Under the pieces are notes generated by a model. That model worked only from the letters and a program-made list of their open reading frames with translations. It made no database searches and was not told the DNA's origin. The translations under genes were made by a program, and so were the position numbers. Below, one piece after another: positions 53,301 through 62,013 of a stretch of 64,000 bases of DNA. Source of the stretch: JABDJX01 sp039942715 (lineage in GTDB: Bacteria; Pseudomonadota; Alphaproteobacteria; Rhodobacterales; Rhodobacteraceae); the NCBI GenBank assembly GCA_039942715.1, contig JBDVBY010000007.1:620001-684000 (forward strand). Direction: 5' to 3'. Within the stretch, counting starts at the first letter, position 1; each line of letters starts with the position of its first letter.

Positions 53301-54497
53301 TTATTCCGCTGGTGTCTTGGCAGCGGCTTCTGCTGCGCTATCAGGTTTCTTGCGACGGAACAGGCGTCCGATACGCTGACCGCCCTCCACAAGCCCGCCA
53401 GGCAGGAAGATCACGACTAACATGAATACGATACCCAGTGTCAGGTGCCAGCCTTTGCCGATGAACGGATAGATCATCGCGACCACGAAGTCCTCTAGCC
53501 CGTCGGGCATGAACGCAAACCACTGGTGCAGGATGCCTTCGTTGATCTTGGAGATGATGTTCTCCATGTACTTGATCATACCGGCTCCTAGCACTGGTCC
53601 GATCAGCGTGCCAACACCGCCAAGGATGGTCATCAAAACAACCTCGCCCGAAGCCGTCCAGAACATCCGCTCGGGGCCCACTTGGGTGTCCATGGCGACG
53701 AGCAGTCCACCAGCAAGGCCCGCGTAGGCCCCCGAGATTACGAATGCCGCGATCATGTAAGGGCGTGTATTTAATCCGGTATAGCTCATCCGCTGTTGGT
53801 TCGATTTCACGGCCCGCAGCATCATGCCGAAAGGCGAGCGGAAAATGCGGATCGAGAAGTAGAAGGCGATCAGCATCACCACAGCTGCGATATAGTAGCC
53901 ACTGTTAAACGTCCAAAGCCAATCACCTGCCGCAATCTCAAAACTTTGGCGCATGTCCATCCCAAACAGATTGGCGCGTCCAATTTCATTGGGTGCAAGG
54001 TTGCTGAGAAGAGGTGTGTCGGTCGATTTCAACTGCAAGCCAGTTTCGCCGCCAGTGATCGGTGTCAAAACTGAATAGGCCAGCGCGTAAGACATTTGCG
54101 CAAAAGCGAGCGTCAGGATCGAAAAGTAGATGCCAGAGCGGCGCAACGAAATCCATCCCACGATCAGCGCGAAGAGACCGCCAAACACAATTGCCATCAA
54201 AATGGCCGGAATGACGTTGAGCGTGACCAGCTTCATTGACCAGATTGCGGCGTAAGAGCCGACACCCAAGAACGCGGCATGACCAAAGGAAAGGTATCCG
54301 GTAAGCCCGAAGAGGATGTTGAACCCAATCGCAAAGATGCCAAAGATAACGAAACGCTGCATCAAGTCAGGATAGCCTGCGTTGAACTGGGCCATGTCTG
54401 ACCCTTCAGGGAAGGGGTTCAGGATGAAGGGGGCCAGTAAGGTGATGGCAATAACAACCACAAACAGCCCGGTGTCTTTTGAATTTAGTCCCAGCAT
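53301..54497 (-). CDS. livM: branched-chain-type ABC transporter permease (LivM)
   Basis: The 398-residue permease has about nine to ten membrane helices. The typical LivM segments are GYLSFGHAAFLGVGSYAA (about 107-124), SLRRSGIYFSILTLAFAQM, the LivHM loop GGVGTLIGPVLGAGMIKYME (about 292-311), and a charged C-terminal tail (RRKKPDSAAEAAAK). It forms the membrane channel with LivH. Confidence 0.94.
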   Translation of the reverse strand: MLGLNSKDTGLFVVVIAITLLAPFILNPFPEGSDMAQFNAGYPDLMQRFVIFGIFAIGFNILFGLTGYLSFGHAAFLGVGSYAAIWSMKLVTLNVIPAILMAIVFGGLFALIVGWISLRRSGIYFSILTLAFAQMSYALAYSVLTPITGGETGLQLKSTDTPLLSNLAPNEIGRANLFGMDMRQSFEIAAGDWLWTFNSGYYIAAVVMLIAFYFSIRIFRSPFGMMLRAVKSNQQRMSYTGLNTRPYMIAAFVISGAYAGLAGGLLVAMDTQVGPERMFWTASGEVVLMTILGGVGTLIGPVLGAGMIKYMENIISKINEGILHQWFAFMPDGLEDFVVAMIYPFIGKGWHLTLGIVFMLVVIFLPGGLVEGGQRIGRLFRRKKPDSAAEAAAKTPAE

Positions 54498-54501
54498 TGT
54501 C

Positions 54502-55533
54502 TTATTCCTCCATCACGCCTTTGCGGCCCATAAGACCACGCGGACGTGTAAGCAGAATGATAATGGCGACCAGATAAATGATGATCTGGTTGATGCCTGG
54601 AAGGATGTCGATCACAGCGGCCATCGAGGCAAAGCTTTCGAGGATGCCAAGCAGGAAGCCTGCTAGCACCGCGCCCGGAAGCGAGCCCATACCGCCGACA
54701 ACGACCACCACGAAGCTTAGGACAAGGAAGTCCATGCCCATATGATAATTCGGCGAGTTGATGGGGGTGTACATGACACCTGCCAATCCCGCGACACAGG
54801 CCGCGATTGCAAACATGATGGTAAAGCGCTTGTCGATGTTGATGCCCAAAAGGCCAACGGTTTCGCGATCAACCATACCGGCCCGCACAACCATTCCGAA
54901 GGTGGTGAACTGCAGGAAAGCAAAGACAGCCGCGATAATGACCATCGCAAAGGCAAAGTAGATCAGACGCCAGTAGGGGTAGATAATCGTGTTCGGATCA
55001 AATCCGATCAACTGCCCAAAATCAAACGAGCCTGCAAAGGCCGGAGGAGCAGGGGTTGGGATCGGGTTTGCGCCGTAGTAAAATTTGATGATTTCCTGAA
55101 GCACAATGGCAAGGCCAAAGGTCACGAGGATCTGGTCTGCGTGGGGGCGTTTGTAAAAGTGCTTGATAAGACCGCGTTCCATCGCGATACCAATCGCCAT
55201 CATCACCGGGATCGAGAACAGGATCGCAATCGGCACGGACCAGTTGATGATCCCTTGCCCAACTTCAGGGCCGAACCACTCATGCAGGTAAAAGATGTCG
55301 ATCTTTGCCGGATTGCCCAGAAAGTCGACTTTGGTGTCGTCGACGACTTCATGGCTCAGGCTCAGGATGCGTTGCAACGAAACAGCACAGAATGCGCCGA
55401 TCATAAACAGTGCGCCGTGTGCAAAGTTGACCACGCCAAGTGTGCCAAAAATCAGTGTCAGCCCCAATGCGATCAACGCATAGGCCGAGCCTTTATCAAG
55501 TCCATTTAGTACCTGAAGGATAATAGCGTCCAT
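54502..55533 (-). CDS. livH: branched-chain-type ABC transporter permease (LivH)
   Basis: The 343-residue permease shows GLDKGSAYALIALGLTLIFG (about 11-30), NFAHGALFMIGAF, GLAIVLQEIIKFYYG, and GGMGSLPGAVLAGFLLG (about 281-297), all typical of LivH. Between the first two helices, about 50 residues (from ILSLSHEVVDDTKVDFLG) form an extra-membrane insert that E. coli LivH lacks. Its stop is 4 bases from the livM start. Confidence 0.94.
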   Translation of the reverse strand: MDAIILQVLNGLDKGSAYALIALGLTLIFGTLGVVNFAHGALFMIGAFCAVSLQRILSLSHEVVDDTKVDFLGNPAKIDIFYLHEWFGPEVGQGIINWSVPIAILFSIPVMMAIGIAMERGLIKHFYKRPHADQILVTFGLAIVLQEIIKFYYGANPIPTPAPPAFAGSFDFGQLIGFDPNTIIYPYWRLIYFAFAMVIIAAVFAFLQFTTFGMVVRAGMVDRETVGLLGINIDKRFTIMFAIAACVAGLAGVMYTPINSPNYHMGMDFLVLSFVVVVVGGMGSLPGAVLAGFLLGILESFASMAAVIDILPGINQIIIYLVAIIILLTRPRGLMGRKGVMEE

Positions 55534-55586
55534 GTCCCCACCTCAATGATGTCGGGTTTCAGACGGGCCCCACGCCGGTCTGGGAT

Positions 55587-55611
55587 GCAGGGCGGAAAGA
55601 ATCCGCCCTGC
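55587..55611 (-). terminator. strong hairpin between receptor gene and livH
   Basis: Perfect 10-bp arms (GCAGGGCGGA, TCCGCCCTGC) with a 5-base loop lie 20 bases after the receptor stop and 53 bases before livH. No T-run follows on the minus strand. It probably protects the receptor mRNA or partly terminates, giving more receptor than permease. Confidence 0.75.
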
Positions 55612-55631
55612 TAAGCTGTAAGTATTTAGGC

Positions 55632-56996
55632 TTATGCGCCTGGGTTACATTCGCCCAGAGTCGCAGCCGCACCGCCCATTTGTGGGTGATCTGGCTCGTA
55701 GATAACCTGGTCAACAGGTGTGACTTCGACAACTTCAAGAAGGTCAAACTCTGATTCAGGGTTCTCTTTACCCTTCACAACCAGAACGTCCTTAAAGCAC
55801 TGGTGATCCGCGCCACGGTACAGTGTTTTACCGTTGCCAAGACCGTCGAACTCAAAGTCAGCAAGTGCTTCGCCAACCGCACATGGGTTGAACGATCCAG
55901 CGCGGTTCACAGCATCAGCATAAAGCAGTGTCTGCACGTAGCATGTGTGCGCTGCCTGTGATGGCGGGAAGCCGTACTTGGTACCGAAGGACTTAACAAA
56001 GGCTTTTGAGCCTTCGTCCTGCAGCGACCAGTGCCAGTTAGTTGAGCCGAAGATGCCCTTAACGTTTGCACCAGCACCACGTGCCATCAGGCGCGAGTAG
56101 AGCGGAACAACAATTTCGAAGTTCTTGTTGTTGATCTGCTTGTCGCGCAGGCCAAACTGAACAGCGTTGGTCAGCGAGTTGACCATGTTACCGCCGTAGT
56201 GGTTCAGAACCAGAACGTCAGCACCAGAGTTCAGAACAGGCGCGATGTAAGACGAGAAGTCTGTTGAAGCGAGTGGTGTTTTCACTGCGTTCACAGTTTC
56301 CCAACCCATAGCTTCGGTTGCCTGTGTTACGGCTTCTTCTGTGGTGTAACCCCAGTTGTAGTCCGCAGTCAGGTGATAGGCTTTACGATCTGTACCGTAG
56401 TTCGCAGCAAGCACAGGCGCGAGAGCAGCACCAGACATGTACGAGTTAAAGAAGTGACGGAAACCGTTGGCCTTGCGGTCTTTACCGGTTGTGTCATTCG
56501 AGTGGGTCAGACCCGCCATGAAGATGATGCCTGCTTCTTGGCAAAGCGCCTGAACAGCCACAGCAACACCCGAAGATGAGCCGCCTGTGATCATCACAGC
56601 GCCGTCTTTTTCGATCATCGACTTAGCAGATGCACGGGCGGCGTCAGATTTGGTCTGTGTGTCGCCTGTGACGTACTCGACTTTTTTGCCGTTGATACCT
56701 GTGCCGTCCAAAGTCTTGGACGAGAACGTTGGGATCATACCGCCATCGCCGCCACCGTTGAGGTGCTCAACAGCTAGCTCGTATGCGCGCAGTTCGTCCG
56801 CGCCTTCGTCAGCGTAAGGACCAGACTGTGGAACGTTGAAGCCCAGTGTTACCGTGTCGCCCTGTGGCGCGTTGGTAAAGCCTGTGTGGCCATCGGCCCA
56901 AACAGCGCCCGTAAAGAGTGTTGGCGTGGCAAGCGCTGCACCCGCAGCTGCGCCACCTTTCATCACACCGCGGCGTGAAACGTTAGATTTAGACAT
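55632..56996 (-). CDS. ABC transporter substrate-binding protein (LivK/amide-type)
   Basis: The 454-residue receptor begins with a twin-arginine signal (SRRGVMKGGAAAGAALA), cleaved near VWADG. Periplasmic-binding type I fold regions are VTLGFNVPQSGPYADEGADE, ITGGSSSGVAVAVQALCQEAG, LTADYNWGYTTEEAVTQATE and the C-terminal GKTLYRGADHQCFKDVLVV. It belongs to the amide/urea/branched-chain group. Codon use is strongly biased, as in the TRAP receptor. The neighbouring acs and ScfR genes suggest short-chain acids or amides, but the ligand is not proven. Confidence 0.93.
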   Translation of the reverse strand: MSKSNVSRRGVMKGGAAAGAALATPTLFTGAVWADGHTGFTNAPQGDTVTLGFNVPQSGPYADEGADELRAYELAVEHLNGGGDGGMIPTFSSKTLDGTGINGKKVEYVTGDTQTKSDAARASAKSMIEKDGAVMITGGSSSGVAVAVQALCQEAGIIFMAGLTHSNDTTGKDRKANGFRHFFNSYMSGAALAPVLAANYGTDRKAYHLTADYNWGYTTEEAVTQATEAMGWETVNAVKTPLASTDFSSYIAPVLNSGADVLVLNHYGGNMVNSLTNAVQFGLRDKQINNKNFEIVVPLYSRLMARGAGANVKGIFGSTNWHWSLQDEGSKAFVKSFGTKYGFPPSQAAHTCYVQTLLYADAVNRAGSFNPCAVGEALADFEFDGLGNGKTLYRGADHQCFKDVLVVKGKENPESEFDLLEVVEVTPVDQVIYEPDHPQMGGAAATLGECNPGA

Positions 56997-57060
56997 GTAG
57001 TCCTCCCAATTGGATACCGGATCTTGGCCAATCCTTGGCCCCCTCCACGGGCGTCCGGTC

Positions 57061-57174
57061 TTTACAAGGTAATAATGTTATCGCGCGGTTTGTGAAAACT
57101 AATCAACAAGTCACTGTAGTGTCTGCATTTTCTTGTAAATATTTACACAATACACTAGCATACCTTGTAAATAA
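57061..57174. promoter_or_regulatory. candidate ScfR operators: TTGTAAA-type sites
   Basis: The divergent gap holds a perfect 14-bp palindrome TGTAAATATTTACA at 57134-57147. It also holds CCTTGTAAA at 57163-57171 and its exact reverse complement TTTACAAGG at 57061-57069. Regulators of the RamB/ScfR/PccR group bind TTTGC-rich or TTTGTAAA-like sites, so these are good candidates for autoregulation and for control of the liv-acs operon. Confidence 0.65.
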
Positions 57175-57220
57175 ATTTTCGCGCGTCTGCAGAAACGCGT
57201 TGAAATGACAAGGAAATCAT

Positions 57221-58552
57221 ATGGCAATGCAAACCCGAATTGGGGCGCGAATACGTGCAAAACGTGGCGATTTGGGCTTGCGCCAAGCTGATTTGGCGCG
57301 CTCTTGCGGCATTTCGCCGAGCTATTTGAACCTGATTGAACACGAGCGGCGCAGAATCGGTGGCGCGCTTTTGGTTCGCATCGCAGGCGTCCTTCAGATC
57401 GAGCCAGAACTTCTAAGCGAAGGGGCGGAGACCGCCCTGACAACCGCGTTGCGTGCCTCTGCTGATGTGCACAATGAGGCCAATCCCGAAGTTGAGCGGC
57501 TGGATGAATTTGCAGCGCGTTATCCCGGTTGGGCGCAAATCATCGAAGCACAACACGGCGAAGTCGAGCGGTTGCAGCGACTTGTGTCAGAGCTGAGCGA
57601 CCGATTGACCTATGACCCATTTTTGTCCGCATCAATGCACGAAGTGCTTTCGTCGGTCACCGCTGTGCGCTCGGCCAGTGCGATTTTGGCAGATGGCGGA
57701 GAGATATCGCCCGAATGGCAGGCGCGCTTTCATCGCAACATTTATGAAGACAGCCAGCGTCTTGCGACATCGACCGAAGCTTTGGTCGGGTATTTGGATG
57801 CTGGGGGCAATGCGGCGGGGGCGGCCACGTTGCCGCAAGACGAGGTTGAAGCATGGCTGGCCGAACTGGGTTGGTCAGTGCCTGTGATGGAGCGCAACCC
57901 GGACTGCGCGCGTGACGAGGTGCCGGGTTTAGACGAAATGAGCACCTCTGCGGCGGCACTGGCTGATATTTTTCTTGCCCAGTATCGCCGTGACGTTTCC
58001 GCATTGCCTTATGATGCGTTCAAACTCGCTTTGAGCACGCTAGGCGCGGACCCCGTGGTGTTGGCGGCGCATTTTGCCGTTGGCTTGCCCGTCGTTTTTC
58101 GGCGTTTGGCAAGTTTGGCAAGCGAAGACTTACCAGATGGTCAGCCCCGTGGCCTTGTGGCGTGCGACGCCTCTGGCACGTTGACCTTTCGCAAGCCGGT
58201 GCCGGGGTTTGATGTGCCACATCATGGGTCTGCCTGTGCTCTGTGGCCCTTGTTTCACGCTGCCTCTCGCCCCGCTTCGCCGATCCGCCAGGATGTGCGC
58301 GCAGTGGCCCGCGATGAGCAGGGCTTTGAAACCTTTGCGTTTGCAGAAGTGGCGTACCCCTCTGGTTACAACGGTCCACCTGTTGTTTCCTCGTGGATGC
58401 TGATCTCGCCGCAAACCCAAACCAGCGAATTGGCGCAACCTGTGGGCATGTCTTGCCGGATATGCGCCGTCGAGGGCTGTCCGGCGCGACGCGAACCATC
58501 GATTGTAAGCACCGCGCGTGATACGCCCCAAGAAATGGATGCAAGGCTTTGA
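57221..58552 (+). CDS. ScfR/RamB-type short-chain acyl-CoA responsive regulator
   Basis: The 443-residue protein has an XRE-type helix-turn-helix (about 5-60, LRQADLARSCGISPSYLNLIE), a middle region with helix-rich segments, and the C-terminal DUF2083/ScfR domain ending CRICAVEGCPARREPSI (about 416-432), whose Cys residues are conserved. The IrrE-type metal centre typical of full-length members (H-E-x-x-H) is not visible in the middle. Relatives control acetate, propionate and glyoxylate genes. The start ATG 57221 has AAGGAAA upstream. It is divergent from the transporter-acs operon. Confidence 0.9.
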   Translation: MAMQTRIGARIRAKRGDLGLRQADLARSCGISPSYLNLIEHERRRIGGALLVRIAGVLQIEPELLSEGAETALTTALRASADVHNEANPEVERLDEFAARYPGWAQIIEAQHGEVERLQRLVSELSDRLTYDPFLSASMHEVLSSVTAVRSASAILADGGEISPEWQARFHRNIYEDSQRLATSTEALVGYLDAGGNAAGAATLPQDEVEAWLAELGWSVPVMERNPDCARDEVPGLDEMSTSAAALADIFLAQYRRDVSALPYDAFKLALSTLGADPVVLAAHFAVGLPVVFRRLASLASEDLPDGQPRGLVACDASGTLTFRKPVPGFDVPHHGSACALWPLFHAASRPASPIRQDVRAVARDEQGFETFAFAEVAYPSGYNGPPVVSSWMLISPQTQTSELAQPVGMSCRICAVEGCPARREPSIVSTARDTPQEMDARL

Positions 58553-58613
58553 CACGCATGGCTTCTTTGCGCGATAGTTCGTGACATGTGCGTCATCCGG
58601 GGAGGGATGTCCA

Positions 58614-58979
58614 ATGAACCAGCACGTTTTATTGATCGAAGATGAACCCAATATCATCGAAGCGATCCGCTTTATCCTGTCGCGTGAAGGCTGGAGTGTA
58701 GATGTGCATTCTGACGGGCGCACCGCGATGGAGGCGATCCGCGCACGTGCGCCTGATGTGGTGATTTTAGATGTGATGCTTCCCAACAAATCGGGCTATG
58801 ACATCTTGAGTGAGTTGCGCAGCGATAGCACGCACGGCGAGCTGCCGGTGTTGATGCTTACGGCGCGCGGGCAAAAGAAGGATCGCGAGTTGGCTGCGCG
58901 TCTTGGCGCAAGCCGGTTTATGACCAAGCCGTTTTCCAATGGCGAAATTCTATCGGCTGTTAGCGAATTGGCGGGCTGA
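58614..58979 (+). CDS. CheY-like response regulator
   Basis: The 121-residue receiver has LLIEDEPNIIEAI (about 6-18), phosphorylation Asp53 (VVILDVMLPNKSG), Thr at LMLTARGQ and Lys in RFMTKPFSN. There is no output domain, so it either signals by protein contact or the output is elsewhere. The start ATG 58614 with GGAGGG was chosen over one at 58581. It overlaps the next gene by one base and is probably the partner of the kinase at 59238. Confidence 0.92.
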   Translation: MNQHVLLIEDEPNIIEAIRFILSREGWSVDVHSDGRTAMEAIRARAPDVVILDVMLPNKSGYDILSELRSDSTHGELPVLMLTARGQKKDRELAARLGASRFMTKPFSNGEILSAVSELAG

Positions 58980-59248
58980 TGCGCCCCACACAGCCCATAT
59001 TTCTGGAGCGCGAAAGCTATCGCCGTCGCCGACTTGCGGATGCCGCAAAGCTGTCGCCTGTTCTTGGCGCTGTTTTGTTTTTGATGCCCGTGCTTTGGGC
59101 GGGAGCTGGCTCAACCGCTGGCGGGCTTGTCTATCTGTTTGGCGCATGGGCGCTGATGATCTTGGTGATGAAGCTGCTGTCTCGTCACTTAAGTGATGCG
59201 GAACCCAAGACGGACGAAAGCGTGCCTGAGGGCGACGATGCCGTATAA
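58979..59248 (+). CDS. small two-helix membrane protein in the symporter-kinase operon
   Basis: The 89-residue protein has a basic start (RESYRRRRLADAAK) and two membrane helices (about 26-45 and 48-66), then an acidic tail (SDAEPKTDESVPEGDD). Its start overlaps the response regulator stop (TGATG), and its end overlaps the kinase start. It resembles a small subunit in size, but I do not see the DUF4212 pattern. A helper of the symporter-like kinase is a reasonable guess. Confidence 0.8.
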   Translation: MRPTQPIFLERESYRRRRLADAAKLSPVLGAVLFLMPVLWAGAGSTAGGLVYLFGAWALMILVMKLLSRHLSDAEPKTDESVPEGDDAV

Positions 59249-61922
59249 CCTTCTTCTCGCGATTTCAGCGGCTTACGTTGTGTTTCTCTTTGCTGTTGCC
59301 TTTTGGGCGGACAAGCGCGCCGCCGCTGGCAAGCTGGGGTGGCTACGCTCGCCGCTGATCTACACGCTATCGCTGTCTATCTATTGCACGGCTTGGACGT
59401 TTTATGGCGCGGTCGGTTATGCAGCCCGCTCTGGGCTGGAGTTTGTAACGATCTACCTGGGGCCAACGCTTGTCATGATTGGTTGGTGGGTGTTTTTGCG
59501 CCGCCTCGTGCGGATCGGTCGCGCCCAACGTGTGACCTCGATCGCCGATTTCATCTCGTCGCGCTATGGCAAGTCAAACGCGCTTGGGATTCTCGTCACT
59601 TTGCTGGCAGTGGTCGGCACCACGCCCTACATCGCACTTCAGCTTCAGTCGGTAACCCTCAGTTTTGATGTGTTTTCCCACAGTGGCGCTTCTGGCGGTG
59701 GTGAAAACCTGTCGCAAACGGCCTTCTTTGTCGCCGCAGGGCTCGCTCTATTTACGATCATCTTTGGCACCCGCAATCTGGACGTAAACGAACGCCATCA
59801 CGGGGTTGTCACCGCCATCGCGGTGGAGGCTGTCGTTAAGTTGTTGGCCCTCTTGGCTGTTGGTGTTTTTGTTGTTTTTTGGGTGGGCGGCGGAGCCGGA
59901 GCAACGTTTGAAGCGATTGAGGCGTCGCCGATTTCCGAGTGGGAAATGCGTGCTGAACGTTGGGGAACATTAATCTTCCTGTCCGCGGCGGCGTTTATTT
60001 GTCTGCCGCGCATGTTTCAGGTGTTGGTCGTGGAAAACGATGACGAACGGCATTTGACGACGGCAAGCTGGGCGTTCCCGCTTTATCTTTTCTTGATGAG
60101 CCTGTTCGTTGTGCCCATCGCGGTGGTTGGTCTGTCGGTACTGCCGGAAGGGTCAAACCCGGATTTGTTCGTGCTGACCATACCGCTGGCGTTTGATCAG
60201 GGCACGTTAGCGATGTTTGCCTTTCTTGGCGGGTTCTCATCTGCCACATCCATGGTGATCGTAGCGGCGATCGCAGTCTCGACGATGGTGTCCAACCACA
60301 TTGTCATGCCGATCTGGCTGAACGCGCGCCAAGGCGGCGCGACCGTGTCTGGCGATGTGCGCAACATCGTTTTGTTGTCGCGGCGCGTTTCGATCGCCGC
60401 GATCCTTGGGCTGGGTTATCTTTATTATCAACTCTCTGGCGGCGGCGCTGCACTGGCGGCCATCGGCTTAATCTCGTTCACCGGTATGGCGCAGGTGCTG
60501 CCTGCCTTGGTCGGTGGCATATTTTGGCGCGGGGCGACGCGCATTGGCGCGGCAGCGGGCTTGAGCATCGGGTTTGCTTTGTGGCTATGGACCTCGTTCT
60601 TGCCAAGCTTCGGTCCCGGAGTTTTATCTGAAAACACCCTTGCTTCCGGGCCCTTCGGCATCTGGCTGTTGCGTCCGCAAGCGTTGTTTGGGATCGAGGG
60701 GATCGATCCGCTTGTGCACGCCGTATTTTGGTCGCTTTTACTGAACACGGCCGCGTTTATTCTCTTTTCGCTGCTCAGCTTTCCGCGCCCAATGGAGCGC
60801 TTACAAGGTGCCACATTCGTCAACGTTTTTCGGTATTCACAAGCCACGCGCGGATGGTCGGGAGGGGCAGCGGAGGCAGAAGATTTGCTGATGATGTCGC
60901 AACGAATTATCGGGCCAAACGAGGCGCAAGGCTTGTTCGAGGCTGAGGCAGCAAAGCAAGGTAAAGTCGGGTATTTGCCTGATGTAACGCCGGAGTTCCT
61001 GGAAAAGCTTGAAAGAGAGTTAACGGGATCGGTGGGCGCTGCCACGGCGCATGCGATGTTGGCGCAGATTGCGGGTGGTGCGTCGGTGTCTGTCGAAGAC
61101 CTGATGCGCGTGGCGGATGAAACCCAGCAAATTTTGGAATATTCGACCCAGCTTGAAGAGAAATCCCAAGAGCTTGAACGCACGGCGGGCAAGCTGCAGG
61201 AGGCAAACGCCAAGCTGGTCGCATTGTCTGTGCAAAAAGATAGTTTCCTCAGTCAGATCAGTCACGAGTTGCGCACGCCAATGACCTCGATCCGCTCGTT
61301 TTCCGAGATCTTGATGGCCGACAAGGAGATGAGCGTCGCGGACCGCACGCGCTATTGTCAGATTATCCACGACGAAGCGATCCGACTGTCGCGCCTGTTG
61401 GATGACCTGCTTGATCTAAGCGTGTTGGAAAGCGGGCAGGTGACACTAAATCTTAATCATCAAACGCTTACCGACGTTCTGGACCGCTCAGTTGCCGCGA
61501 CCGAACTGCCCCGAGATGCGCGTCTTTTTGTGGTTGAGCGCGATCCGAGCAAGGAGAATATCGCGCTCTATACCGATGGCGACCGTCTGACACAGGTGTT
61601 TATCAACTTGATTGCCAATGCACAGAAGTACTGTGAAGCCGAAGCGCCGGTGTTGCGTATTTCGGTGGGGCAAGAGGGCACGCGAACGTATGTGGATTTT
61701 GCGGACAATGGCACAGGTATTCCTGCCGAGACCCAGGCGCTGTTGTTCGAAAAGTTCTCGCGCGGGACTGATGCGCGGGCGGCTGGTGGGGCTGGGCTTG
61801 GTCTGGCGATATGTCGCGAGATTATGAACCGGCTAGGCGGGAGCGTGGTTTATGTTCCCGGCGAAAGTGGTGCGCTTTTCCGGGTGTTTCTGCCAGAGCA
61901 CGCGTCGATGGCAGCGCAATAG
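59238..61922 (+). CDS. sodium/solute symporter-histidine kinase fusion
   Basis: The 894-residue protein joins an SLC5-type sodium/solute symporter domain (about 1-510, twelve or more helices, with SLSIYCTAWTFYGAVGYAAR, FLGGFSSATSMVIVAAIAVS and GMAQVLPALVGGIFWRGATR) to a linker, a coiled coil (about 635-670), HisKA with His676 (QISHELRTPMTS) and HATPase (NLIANAQKYCEAE, FADNGTGIP, GAGLGLAICR). This is the CrbS/CbrA layout, in which the transporter part senses or carries a substrate. With acs in the neighbourhood, acetate is a fitting signal. The start ATG 59238 was chosen over one at 59193. Confidence 0.94.
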   Translation: MPYNLLLAISAAYVVFLFAVAFWADKRAAAGKLGWLRSPLIYTLSLSIYCTAWTFYGAVGYAARSGLEFVTIYLGPTLVMIGWWVFLRRLVRIGRAQRVTSIADFISSRYGKSNALGILVTLLAVVGTTPYIALQLQSVTLSFDVFSHSGASGGGENLSQTAFFVAAGLALFTIIFGTRNLDVNERHHGVVTAIAVEAVVKLLALLAVGVFVVFWVGGGAGATFEAIEASPISEWEMRAERWGTLIFLSAAAFICLPRMFQVLVVENDDERHLTTASWAFPLYLFLMSLFVVPIAVVGLSVLPEGSNPDLFVLTIPLAFDQGTLAMFAFLGGFSSATSMVIVAAIAVSTMVSNHIVMPIWLNARQGGATVSGDVRNIVLLSRRVSIAAILGLGYLYYQLSGGGAALAAIGLISFTGMAQVLPALVGGIFWRGATRIGAAAGLSIGFALWLWTSFLPSFGPGVLSENTLASGPFGIWLLRPQALFGIEGIDPLVHAVFWSLLLNTAAFILFSLLSFPRPMERLQGATFVNVFRYSQATRGWSGGAAEAEDLLMMSQRIIGPNEAQGLFEAEAAKQGKVGYLPDVTPEFLEKLERELTGSVGAATAHAMLAQIAGGASVSVEDLMRVADETQQILEYSTQLEEKSQELERTAGKLQEANAKLVALSVQKDSFLSQISHELRTPMTSIRSFSEILMADKEMSVADRTRYCQIIHDEAIRLSRLLDDLLDLSVLESGQVTLNLNHQTLTDVLDRSVAATELPRDARLFVVERDPSKENIALYTDGDRLTQVFINLIANAQKYCEAEAPVLRISVGQEGTRTYVDFADNGTGIPAETQALLFEKFSRGTDARAAGGAGLGLAICREIMNRLGGSVVYVPGESGALFRVFLPEHASMAAQ

Positions 61923-62013
61923 AGACTGCTGAAAACTAGCGTGAAAATCTCAATGAAATCGTAACCTTGGCAGTGGATTTTAAGGATCGTGGAAAAGGAT
62001 CCTGAATTTTCTG

